8,271 bases of DNA from Cyclobacteriaceae bacterium (GCA_025455445.1 JALOMN010000053.1:1-8271), one strand, 5' to 3'. Shown: positions 1 to 6,819, counted from the first letter of the stretch. A program made the numbers and translations. Notes: generated from the letters alone by a model not told the origin.

Positions 1-1126
1 CAAAACTACAGTAGGCGATATAGAGTCAGAAATTCTCACCGCTTTCGCGGAAGCAGAGCAAAGGGCCGACATCATATTAATCACCGGTGGTTTAGGTCCA
101 ACTAGCGATGACCTGACCAAACCATTATTGGCAAAGTATTTTAATTGTGACCTTAAAATTCATGATGAAGCACTCGCTGAAATAACGGAGTTTTTTAAAA
201 GTCGTGGAAGAGAGTTGACAGAACTGAACAGGCAACAAGCTGCCTTGCCTTCTGCCTGCGAAAAAATTACCAATCCGGTGGGCACTGCCCCGGGCATGTG
301 GTTTAACAAAGGCGAAAAAGTATTTATGTCAATGCCCGGTGTGCCGCACGAAATGAAAAAGATGATGACTGAGCAGGTTTTACCGCGGCTCAGTAAAAAA
401 TATCAGCTACCTGTTATTCATCACAAACTCATTCGCACCATTGGCATAGGTGAATCTTTTCTTGCAGATAAGATTTCTGATTGGGAGAAATCATTGCCCG
501 AACATATTAAGCTGGCCTACCTGCCCAGCCTGGGTGAAGTAAAGTTGAGGCTCACCTGTTTTGGCAACTCAAAAGAAACCCTGCAGCAAGAAGCAGACGC
601 ATTCACCGAAAAACTTAAAGTTCTTGTAGGAGAACACATCTATGGGTATGGAGAAAATACCATTGAAATTGTAATCGGAAAATTATTGCGTGAAAAAAAA
701 CTTACCCTCTCGGTGGCAGAAAGTTGCACGGGTGGATATGTGTCGCACCAGCTTACTACTGTGCCCGGTAGCTCCGATTATTTTAAAGGAAGCATTGTGG
801 CATATGCCAATGAAATAAAAATGAGTGCGCTTGAAGTGAATGAAAATACGTTGAACGAGTTTGGCGCAGTAAGTGAGCAAACCATCATAGAAATGGCCCA
901 GCAAGTGCGCATTAAATTCAATACCGACATTGGAGTAGCCACCAGTGGCATTGCAGGCCCTGATGGAGGCACCCCTGAAAAGCCGGTGGGCACAGTATGG
1001 ATAGCCTATTGCGACAAACACAAAACGGTTGCGCGTAAGTTGCAGCTTTCGAAAGACAGAATGTTGAATATCCGTTTATCCGCCATGGGCATTTTTAACC
1101 TGATTAGGCTCAATTTACCCCAATAA
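1..1126 (+). CDS. cinA: CinA-like nicotinamide-nucleotide amidohydrolase, 5' end missing
   Basis: The frame is open from base 2 to the stop at 1124-1126, so the gene begins before the window; about 374 codons are visible and perhaps the first 40 are missing (full-length CinA is usually about 410-425 residues). The first part is a MoCF-type domain: the motif ITGGLGPTSDD (about 86-118) and, further on, VGTAPGMWF and MPGVPHEMK. The C-terminal part is the PncC amidohydrolase domain, with the active-site motif AESCTGG (about 716-736), GSIVAYANEIK and TSGIAGPDGGTPEKPVGTV. The family deamidates NMN to nicotinate mononucleotide in pyridine nucleotide recycling, and the MoCF domain has ADP-ribose pyrophosphatase activity in characterised members. 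The TTG at 128 lies inside the MoCF domain and is not the real start. It is followed by a 137-nt gap and the hydrogenase operon. The link to NAD chemistry is probably coincidental, since cinA is a widespread housekeeping gene. Confidence 0.95.
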   Translation, partial: KTTVGDIESEILTAFAEAEQRADIILITGGLGPTSDDLTKPLLAKYFNCDLKIHDEALAEITEFFKSRGRELTELNRQQAALPSACEKITNPVGTAPGMWFNKGEKVFMSMPGVPHEMKKMMTEQVLPRLSKKYQLPVIHHKLIRTIGIGESFLADKISDWEKSLPEHIKLAYLPSLGEVKLRLTCFGNSKETLQQEADAFTEKLKVLVGEHIYGYGENTIEIVIGKLLREKKLTLSVAESCTGGYVSHQLTTVPGSSDYFKGSIVAYANEIKMSALEVNENTLNEFGAVSEQTIIEMAQQVRIKFNTDIGVATSGIAGPDGGTPEKPVGTVWIAYCDKHKTVARKLQLSKDRMLNIRLSAMGIFNLIRLNLPQ

Positions 1127-1189
1127 TTAGCCCGATTTTGAAATAAAATACCCTTCAATTTTTATAAAAAAAATTTGTGTGAAATGACA

Positions 1190-1220
1190 ATCGCTTGTAT
1201 GACTTTTATCATACTTCGAT
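1190..1220. promoter_or_regulatory. Interrupted inverted repeat upstream of hoxF (candidate operator or 5'-UTR hairpin)
   Basis: GTATGA (1197-1202) and TCATAC (1209-1214) are perfect inverted repeats around a 6-nt centre. They are flanked by a second matching pair, ATCG (1190-1193) and CGAT (1217-1220), giving a 31-bp dyad. It lies 43 nt before the chosen hoxF start, in the only gap where an operon promoter would be expected. Upstream there is an AT-rich palindrome TTTTTATAAAAA (1159-1170) and a 7-of-8 match to the Bacteroidota -7 box, AAAATTTG (1170-1177), but with no well-spaced -33 partner. It does not match the Fnr/Crp consensus. The dyad is visible; a regulatory role is inference. Confidence 0.35.
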
Positions 1221-1263
1221 AAGTAATAAAAACTCATATTTAGTCGCTAACCAAGGGCTAATT

Positions 1264-3036
1264 ATGAGCACAACAACCCACACAAAAAAGATTTTTTCAG
1301 TTGAGCCTGCCCGTTCCAAACTATTGTCGCAATTGTGGCAACTTCAGGAAGAGGAACGCTGCATTTCTCCCGAACAAATCAAAAAACTTTCTTTAGTTTA
1401 TAAGCTTTCTGATATCGAAGTGGAAGGTGTATCCACCTTCTATCACTTCTTCCATCAGCAGCCTGCAGGAAAACATACCATCTACATCAACAACAGCATC
1501 ATCTCTGAATTAAAAGGATATGAGCGCATACGCGAAACCTTTGAGCGCGAAACGGGAGCGCGGTTAGGATCTACTGATCCATCCGGCACGTTTGGATTAT
1601 TTGCTACACCATGCATCGGGTTAAGTGACCAGGAACCTGCCGCACTGATCGATTTCTATCCGTTCACTAATCTCAATGCATTGAAGGTGAAAGAAATTGT
1701 TCAGAAGCTAAAGCAAGGAAAATCAGCCGCAGAAATCTGTGATACACCAAGCGATAACATCCGATATACACCTGCAGACAATCGCACCATTTTCTTTGCA
1801 CCTTTTACACGCGGTGAAGCGCTGCATAAATTATCAGAACTAAAACCAGAAGGAGTACTTGAACAACTTCGCATTTCTGAACTGGCCGGCCGTGGTGGCG
1901 CGTTTTTCCCTACATGGAAAAAATGGAATACCTGCCGTGGCTACAAAGACACGCCTAAGTTTATCGTGTGCAATGCCGATGAAGGTGAGCCCGGTACATT
2001 TAAAGATCGCGTACTGCTAAACAACCAACCCGGCTCAGTGCTGGAAGGTATGATCATAGCGGGGTATACAATAGGGGCTGAATATGGTATCATTTACCTG
2101 CGAGGCGAGTATCAATGGCTCGTGCACAAACTTGAAAATGAAATCAGCGCCTTTCATGAAAGCGGATTACTCGGTCCGGATGCAGCGGGTATTAATGGAT
2201 TTAATTTTGATATACGAATTGAAGTAGGTGCCGGTGCGTATGTGTGTGGTGAAGAAACCGCAATGCTGGAATCCATGGAGGGAAAACGCGGTGAACCACG
2301 CACCAAGTGGTTTTATCCGGTTGAAAAAGGATATCTGGAAATGCCCACCGTGGTGAACAACGTAGAAACATTTGCTGCAGTAGCCCGATTAATACAAATT
2401 GGATCATTCGAATATCTCAAACGCGGCATACCAGGCTCGCCAGGAACAAAGCTTATCAGTATTTCAGGCGACTGCGAGAGACCCGGGCTCTATGAAATTG
2501 AATGGGGTATGACGGTGGCCGAATTATTGGAACATTGTGGTGCAAAGGATCCATTTTATATCCAGGTAAGCGGCCCCTCCGGAGAGGCAATCTCGATAAA
2601 AGAAAAATACAGGCGCATTTCCATGCTCGATCTGCTTGCACAAAAAGATATCCGCTGTGGTGGATCATTTATGCTCTTCAATAGTCAACGCGATATCGTG
2701 CATATTCTTTTAAACTTCTCAAATTTCTTTAAACATGAATCATGCGGAGTGTGCACCCCATGCAGAGCAGGTAACTTTATTTTGCATCGTAAACTTGAAC
2801 GGCTAAAAAACGGACTGGCCGATATGAACGATCTGAAGGAATTGAAAAGCTGGAGTACCATCATGAAAACTACCAGTCGCTGCGGATTAGGTAAAACTGC
2901 AGGCAATTCGATAATACAATGCGTGGACAAATTCAATGATTATTTCGCCACACGTTTCGCGGATACTGATAATAGTATGTATAGAAAATTTGATCATCTG
3001 TCTTCAGTGGCAGAATATGAACGATACAAACCCTAA
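1264..3036 (+). CDS. hoxF: HoxF, NAD(H)-binding diaphorase subunit of group 3d [NiFe] hydrogenase, with N-terminal HoxE/NuoE-like domain
   Basis: This is the diaphorase flavoprotein that exchanges electrons between the hydrogenase FeS chain and NAD+/NADH in the cytoplasm. I chose the ATG at 1264 (590 aa, AAGGG 6 nt upstream), close to the roughly 600 aa of R. eutropha HoxF. An in-frame TTG at 1195 would add 23 residues that cover the upstream dyad and look non-coding. Residues about 20-155 are NuoE/HoxE-like, but the four [2Fe-2S] ligand positions read N76, S81, C117, S121, so a cluster is unlikely. Residues about 180-590 are NuoF-like: glycine loop GRGGAFFPTWKKW (209-221), ADEGEPGTFKDR (238-249), GAYVCGEET (324-332), and the [4Fe-4S] ligands C494, C497, C500 and C540. 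The glycine loop has Phe214 and Trp218 where Gly is usual. The stop is 4 nt before the ATG of hoxUY, so co-translation is likely. Confidence 0.93.
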   Translation: MSTTTHTKKIFSVEPARSKLLSQLWQLQEEERCISPEQIKKLSLVYKLSDIEVEGVSTFYHFFHQQPAGKHTIYINNSIISELKGYERIRETFERETGARLGSTDPSGTFGLFATPCIGLSDQEPAALIDFYPFTNLNALKVKEIVQKLKQGKSAAEICDTPSDNIRYTPADNRTIFFAPFTRGEALHKLSELKPEGVLEQLRISELAGRGGAFFPTWKKWNTCRGYKDTPKFIVCNADEGEPGTFKDRVLLNNQPGSVLEGMIIAGYTIGAEYGIIYLRGEYQWLVHKLENEISAFHESGLLGPDAAGINGFNFDIRIEVGAGAYVCGEETAMLESMEGKRGEPRTKWFYPVEKGYLEMPTVVNNVETFAAVARLIQIGSFEYLKRGIPGSPGTKLISISGDCERPGLYEIEWGMTVAELLEHCGAKDPFYIQVSGPSGEAISIKEKYRRISMLDLLAQKDIRCGGSFMLFNSQRDIVHILLNFSNFFKHESCGVCTPCRAGNFILHRKLERLKNGLADMNDLKELKSWSTIMKTTSRCGLGKTAGNSIIQCVDKFNDYFATRFADTDNSMYRKFDHLSSVAEYERYKP

Positions 3037-3040
3037 TAAC

Positions 3041-4309
3041 ATGGCAACCTGCACATTCTGGATTGATGGCAAACAGTATAAGGCTGAAGAAGGCACTAAC
3101 CTCGTGGATGCCGCCAAAGAAAATGGTGTCTTTATTCCATCACTCTGCTATTTCAAACATATTGATCCTCCACTCGGCACCTGTCGCACCTGCACCTGTA
3201 AAATCAATGGTCGGTATGATCCTGCCTGCACTGCCTTCGTAAAGGAAGATTTGAAAGTAGAAGTGAATACACCCGACCTATTAGACATGCGCAAAGCATT
3301 AATTGAAATGATGTTTGCCGAAGGCAATCACTTCTGCCCTGCCTGCGAAAAGAGCGGCAGTTGCGATTTGCAACACATGGGTTATGAATTAGGAATTGCC
3401 ACAACCCGCTTCCCGCACTTGTTTAAAGACAGGCTGATTGACTATCTACCAAAACGTATGGTGATGGAAAATAATCGTTGCATTAAATGCAGACGATGTG
3501 TGGAAGAAGTGCTCACCACTGAAGGCAAGCGCGTGTTTATGAACATCAACCGCGGCAATGAAACACAAGTGGGCATTGACTATACACAAGAAGCTTTGCT
3601 TACCGATGAACAAGCAGAAACAGCGATGAAGATCTGCCCCACCGGTGCCATCATAGTGCGAGGTAAGAGTTTATCCAAACCGTTTGGTGAAAGAAAATTC
3701 GATATGGAGTCATCGCAAACGCATTACAAACACACCATCACTGAAAAACCAAAAGTGGCAAACTTTGAAAAGAAAACTATTGCCACGGTATCATTGGCAG
3801 GCTGTTTCGGTTGCCACATGTCTATGCTGGATATTGATACAGAATTATTAGACATCGTTGAATTAGTATCATTCAACAAATCTCCACTTACTGATATCAA
3901 AACTTTTACACAACGTTGTCACCTCGGTATAGTAGAAGGTGGCTGTTGCAACGATGAGAATATTGAAACACTGAAGAAGTTCAGAGAGATGTGCGACATC
4001 CTGGTGGTGATGGGTGAGTGCGCCATATGGGGCGGCTTACCTGCCATGCGCAACACCATTCCGCTGGGCGAATGTCTTGAAGAAGCGTATCTGAATAGTG
4101 TAACCAGCGAAGCAGGAGAATCGCGCGTACCTTATCATGAAGATTTGCCAAAGATTCTCGATCGGGTATATGCCTGCAATGAAATTGTGAAAGTGGATTA
4201 TACCATACCGGGCTGCCCTCCTACTGCCAATCACATCTGGAAAGTGGTGAAGAGCTTGTTGTGGGGCGAAGACTACTCATTGTTATATTCTGAATTTAAA
4301 TACGATTAA
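3041..4309 (+). CDS. hoxUY: HoxU-HoxY fusion: FeS electron-transfer subunit joined to the [NiFe] hydrogenase small subunit
   Basis: One 422-aa frame carries two normally separate subunits. Residues 1 to about 230 are HoxU (NuoG N-terminal type): [2Fe-2S] ligands C36, C48, C51, C63; a His-Cys3 [4Fe-4S] site H97, C99, C102, C108 with the HoxU-typical HxC spacing; and a third site C147, C150, C153, C199. Residues about 247-422 are the HoxY small subunit: AGCFGC (C255, C258), GECAIWGGLPAMRN (C327) and IPGCPP (C392) bind the cluster next to the NiFe site. The linker (about 222-246) is polar with no stop. R. eutropha HoxU is about 234 aa and HoxY about 209 aa; what is missing is mainly the short HoxY N-terminal leader. 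The protein bridges HoxH and HoxF. The start at ATG 3041 fits the HoxU N-terminus; ATG 3017, overlapping hoxF, would add 8 residues. There is no clear Shine-Dalgarno, so coupling to hoxF is likely. I know of no described fusion of this kind, but could not search. Confidence 0.92.
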   Translation: MATCTFWIDGKQYKAEEGTNLVDAAKENGVFIPSLCYFKHIDPPLGTCRTCTCKINGRYDPACTAFVKEDLKVEVNTPDLLDMRKALIEMMFAEGNHFCPACEKSGSCDLQHMGYELGIATTRFPHLFKDRLIDYLPKRMVMENNRCIKCRRCVEEVLTTEGKRVFMNINRGNETQVGIDYTQEALLTDEQAETAMKICPTGAIIVRGKSLSKPFGERKFDMESSQTHYKHTITEKPKVANFEKKTIATVSLAGCFGCHMSMLDIDTELLDIVELVSFNKSPLTDIKTFTQRCHLGIVEGGCCNDENIETLKKFREMCDILVVMGECAIWGGLPAMRNTIPLGECLEEAYLNSVTSEAGESRVPYHEDLPKILDRVYACNEIVKVDYTIPGCPPTANHIWKVVKSLLWGEDYSLLYSEFKYD

Positions 4310-4318
4310 TAGGATTAT

Positions 4319-4488
4319 GTTGAGGATAAATAAAAAGTTAATCTGTCATCGCGGCCTTTGAGCCGCGATCCCATTGGGTGCGCACACCACGGGATTCCGG
4401 GTCAAGCCTGCCTTTGCCGAAGCGGCAAAGCGCAGGCAGGCCCGGAATGACATATCGAAAGGTCTCTGACTTTTTATTCATCCTCAAC
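4319..4488. repeat. MITE- or REP-like element with terminal inverted repeats, inside the hox operon
   Basis: The ends, 4319-4338 and 4469-4488, are inverted repeats matching at 19 of 20 positions. Inside lie two strong hairpins. The first is ATCGCGGC/GCCGCGAT (4348-4355 with 4362-4369, loop CTTTGA). The second pairs GCCTGCCTTTGCC (4406-4418) with GGCAAAG (4424-4430) and GCAGGC (4432-4437) with one bulged C, and is extended by ATTCCGGG/CCCGGAAT (4394-4401 with 4441-4448). ATCCC (4368-4372) can also pair with GGGAT (4391-4395), and the core is bounded by TGTCAT (4344) and ATGACA (4447). It contains no ORF and I see no target-site duplication. It fills nearly all of the 198-nt hoxUY-hoxH gap, starting 10 nt after the hoxUY stop. 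Such architecture is typical of small non-autonomous mobile elements or intergenic palindromic repeats. In the transcript it would fold and could affect stability or the hoxUY:hoxH ratio. Confidence 0.7.
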
Positions 4489-4507
4489 CACATCAAAATA
4501 AGAAATT

Positions 4508-5962
4508 ATGAAAAAGAAAATCACTATCGATCCGGTAACCCGCGTTGAAGGACACGGACGAGTAACCATACACATGGATGAATATGGCAAAGTGGAAGAC
4601 TCCTTCTTTCACATTGTAGAGTTCAGAGGCTTTGAACGATTCATTCAAGGCCACCCCTATTGGGAAGCACCCGTGCTGGTGCAGCGCTTGTGTGGAATCT
4701 GCCCCGTGAGTCACCACCTGGCAGCAGCCAAAGCGATTGATCAATTAGTGGGTGTGGATCCGCAAGACCTTTCACCGGCAGCTTTCAAACTTAGAAAGTT
4801 GATGCACTATGGCCAGATATTTCAATCACACGCCTTGCACTTCTTCTACCTCGCCTCCCCCGACTTATTATTCGGCATGGATGCACCCGTAGAAAAACGA
4901 AATGTAATTGCGGTGGCCATCGAAAATAAAGAACTGGCGCGCAAAGGAATTTTAATGCGCAAGTTTGGCCAGGAAATCATCCGCGCCATATCCGGTAAAA
5001 AAATTCACGGTGTGGCGGCTGTGCCTGGTGGCATGCACCAGACATTCGATCCAAAAGAGCGCGACTATTTCCTTAACGGAAAAGACCTCCCTAATATTCA
5101 AACTATGATTGATTGGTCGCTGGAAATCATTGAATTCATAAAAGGATATCATGAAAAAAACCGCATCCTGCTCGATACGTTCGCCACATTCCCTTCCGGA
5201 CACCTCGGTATGGTAGATGATGTTGGAAACATGGAACTCTATCACGGAAAATTGCGCGCCATTGACAGTACCGGAAAAATTACTTTACCGGATGTAGCTA
5301 CCGATGACTATCAGAAATATTTTTTGGAAGGTGTAGAGCGTTGGTCGTACATGAAGTTTCCTTATTTGAAAGAAGTAGGAAGAGAACATGGATGGAATCG
5401 AGTAGGACCATTGGCGCGCCTGAATATTTGCAACGCCATCCCGACACCATTAGCTGAAAAAGAAAGACAAGCTTATGTAGCCTTCACCGGCAAGAAAGTG
5501 AATAACAGTACGCTATACTCACACTGGGCACGACTCATTGAAATCTTACATTGCGCAGAAGTAATGAATGAATTATTGCATGATGATGAAATCATGAGCA
5601 ATGACCTGGTGCGCGAAGGTAAACATCGGTTAGAAGGTATCGGTATTATTGAAGCACCGCGTGGCACCCTCACCCACCACTACCAGGTAGATGAGAAAGG
5701 AATGATCACACGCTGCAACCTGATTGTTTCCACCACACACAACAACGAAGCGATGAACCGTGCGGTGCGTTGGGTGGCAAACAACGTAATCAGCCAGAAA
5801 GGTGCGATTACCGATGGCATGCTAAACCAGGTAGAAGTGGCCATACGTGCCTACGACCCATGCTTAAGCTGTGCAACTCAAGCGTTAGGACAAATGCCTT
5901 TACGCGTAGAATTAATCAATCATAAAGGAGAACTGATCGATGAGCGAATTAAAAACGGATAG
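4508..5962 (+). CDS. hoxH: HoxH, [NiFe] hydrogenase large (catalytic) subunit precursor, group 3d
   Basis: This subunit holds the NiFe(CN)2CO active site that cleaves or forms H2. It has 484 aa, close to the 488 of R. eutropha HoxH. The N-terminus has RVEGHG (E14 is the Glu conserved near the active site). The L1 motif RLCGICPVSHH supplies C62 and C65, APRG (383-386) supplies the active-site Arg385, and the L2 motif DPCLSC supplies C452 and C455. After L2 comes a 26-residue tail beginning ALGQMPL, as expected of a precursor trimmed by a maturation protease. The residue just before the predicted cut is Gln458 (codon CAA) where His is usual in this group. There is no Tat signal, so the enzyme is cytoplasmic. 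The ATG at 4508 lies 19 nt after the intergenic repeat and has only a weak purine-rich leader. The 3' end overlaps the protease gene by 23 nt. Confidence 0.97.
   Translation: MKKKITIDPVTRVEGHGRVTIHMDEYGKVEDSFFHIVEFRGFERFIQGHPYWEAPVLVQRLCGICPVSHHLAAAKAIDQLVGVDPQDLSPAAFKLRKLMHYGQIFQSHALHFFYLASPDLLFGMDAPVEKRNVIAVAIENKELARKGILMRKFGQEIIRAISGKKIHGVAAVPGGMHQTFDPKERDYFLNGKDLPNIQTMIDWSLEIIEFIKGYHEKNRILLDTFATFPSGHLGMVDDVGNMELYHGKLRAIDSTGKITLPDVATDDYQKYFLEGVERWSYMKFPYLKEVGREHGWNRVGPLARLNICNAIPTPLAEKERQAYVAFTGKKVNNSTLYSHWARLIEILHCAEVMNELLHDDEIMSNDLVREGKHRLEGIGIIEAPRGTLTHHYQVDEKGMITRCNLIVSTTHNNEAMNRAVRWVANNVISQKGAITDGMLNQVEVAIRAYDPCLSCATQALGQMPLRVELINHKGELIDERIKNG
5924..5930 (+). promoter_or_regulatory. 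Shine-Dalgarno for hoxW
   Basis: AAAGGAG lies 9 nt before the ATG at 5940, inside the hoxH coding sequence. It is the clearest ribosome-binding site in the operon and supports this start, and hence the 23-nt overlap with hoxH. Confidence 0.65.
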
Positions 5963-6413
5963 CAGAATCCTTATAATCGGCATTGGTAACAATGGCCGAA
6001 GTGATGATGCCCTCGGGTGGAATTTTGTTGACGAATATTCTTCCCTTAAAGATATTTTTGATGTTGAGTATCGTTACCAATTACAAATCGAAGATGCGCT
6101 ACTGATCACAGAATATAAAAAAGTAATTTTTGTAGACGCCTCGCACAAAGAATACGAAAACGGTTATTCCTTTTACAAGTGTATCCCGGTCCGCACCGAA
6201 GCATTTACTACCCATAAGCTTGAGCCAGAAACTGTTCTTTGGTTGGCCAATGATTTATTTAATCAATCTCCCGAAGTGCATGTGATGGCCATTTCTGGTA
6301 TGGAATGGGAATTGAATCTAGGAATGAGTGATGCTGCTAAACGAAATTTTGATAACGCTGTTTCCTATTTTTCTCAGTGGATTAAGGAATATAGAGACTC
6401 TGTTAAGGTTTAA
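5940..6413 (+). CDS. hoxW: HoxW-like hydrogenase maturation endopeptidase
   Basis: A 157-aa protein of the HybD/HyaD/HoxW peptidase family, which removes the C-terminal tail of the large subunit once nickel is inserted. The N-terminal motif GIGNNGRSDDALG (14-26) is the family signature. By comparison with E. coli HybD, the metal-contacting positions E16, D62 and H93 correspond to D23, D66 (in VIFVDA) and H92 (in THKLEP). QLQIEDALLI (47-56) resembles HoxW-type proteases. The length fits the family (about 150-170 aa), and there is no signal peptide or membrane segment. The start lies within the end of hoxH, in a different frame, so the protease is probably made together with its likely only substrate here, pre-HoxH. 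The expected cut site in that HoxH has Gln instead of His, so this protease may be co-adapted to it (inference). Confidence 0.92.
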   Translation: MSELKTDSRILIIGIGNNGRSDDALGWNFVDEYSSLKDIFDVEYRYQLQIEDALLITEYKKVIFVDASHKEYENGYSFYKCIPVRTEAFTTHKLEPETVLWLANDLFNQSPEVHVMAISGMEWELNLGMSDAAKRNFDNAVSYFSQWIKEYRDSVKV

Positions 6414-6740
6414 TTCCTATCCGGCAGTAAGCACCCGGTTGAATTCTGCAGGTAATGATGTTAAAAAATGGTTGGTGACAATTTGATTTAAATCTACTTT
6501 TATTCCTATTGTAAATCTGAAGAGGAAGAAGTTTCACTTCTCACAAAATCCAATTTTTTTTTATTGATTCTAAGCGCGAAAACTCCGCTGCGAATTAGTA
6601 CGATTACATTACGAGCGGCACACCAACAAAAAATAATGAATTAAACTAAACACCCATTTGCCGGAGAAGAACTACGGCAAAGGAGGGTACTAAGTATAAT
6701 CTGATATAAAAGCAGTGCGGTGAATACACAGTCCGCTGGC

Positions 6741-6769
6741 AAAGGATTTTTGATTGACAATCCTTTTTT
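6741..6769 (+). terminator. Hairpin with T-run: possible intrinsic terminator, or operator over the -33 box
   Basis: AAAGGATT (6741-6748) and AATCCTTT (6759-6766) form a perfect 8-bp stem with a 10-nt loop, and the T-run reaches 6769. Stem GC content is low, so as a terminator it would be weak. The loop contains the -33 box of the promoter for the next gene, so the dyad could instead be a protein-binding operator. The dyad is visible; its role is undecided. Confidence 0.35.
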
Positions 6770-6780
6770 AACTAAGTTTG
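6749..6780 (+). promoter_or_regulatory. Bacteroidota-type promoter for the DUF2147/DUF6268 unit
   Basis: TTTG (6749-6752) and TAAGTTTG (6773-6780) match the -33 and -7 elements of the Bacteroidota housekeeping promoter (TTTG and TAnnTTTG) exactly, with a 20-nt spacer. Transcription would start a few bases after 6780, giving a leader of roughly 30 nt before the ATG at 6820. This also supports the taxonomic placement. Confidence 0.6.
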
Positions 6781-6819
6781 AATGATAGTATTACTTTGAT
6801 TTAAACTAGCATTACTCTT

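Larger units (their letters stand above)
6414..6819. other. 406-bp non-coding region between hoxW and the DUF2147 gene
   Basis: I found no convincing ORF on either strand and no RNA gene I recognise. It holds several small dyads: AATTC/GAATT around CCGG/CCGG (6412-6445); AGAAGT/ACTTCT with a 3-nt loop (6527-6541), followed about a dozen bases later by a T-run; CCGCT/AGCGG (6585-6589 and 6614-6618); and TTTGCCG/CGGCAAA (6657-6663 and 6675-6681). GGCAAAGGA occurs twice, at 6676-6684 and 6738-6746. It ends with a hairpin and promoter, listed separately. The end of the hox transcript must fall in or before this stretch, but no classical terminator directly follows hoxW. Confidence 0.6.

Noticed and set aside
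683..1021. Reverse-strand ORFs opposite cinA (also 778-993)
   Set aside because: They lie opposite strongly conserved CinA sequence, resemble no family I know, and have no start signals.
1195..1263. Upstream TTG start extending HoxF by 23 residues
   Set aside because: The added residues have no family resemblance and cover the inverted repeat; the ATG at 1264 gives the normal family length and N-terminus.
2936..3040. N-terminal extension of HoxUY into the end of hoxF
   Set aside because: The extra sequence is an out-of-frame reading of hoxF; the HoxU domain begins directly after the ATG at 3041. Only ATG 3017 remains a minor alternative.
3660..3800. Possible frameshift or sequencing artefact creating the HoxU-HoxY fusion
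   Set aside because: The frame reads through a sensible polar linker and both domains are complete on each side, with no abrupt composition change. Artefact cannot be fully excluded without reads.
4394..4480. Strong hairpin in the hoxUY-hoxH gap as an ordinary intrinsic terminator
   Set aside because: No T-run directly follows the GC-rich stem, and hoxH must be expressed with hoxUY; the terminal inverted repeats fit a repeat element better.
2201..5673. Several short reverse-strand ORFs and a + strand ORF at 2502-2684 within the hox genes
   Set aside because: All are out-of-frame shadows of well-conserved hydrogenase genes.
6414..6819. Possible riboswitch, structured RNA or integron attC site in the 406-bp gap
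   Set aside because: Only short dyads are present; no conserved riboswitch core or attC-type end motifs could be identified.
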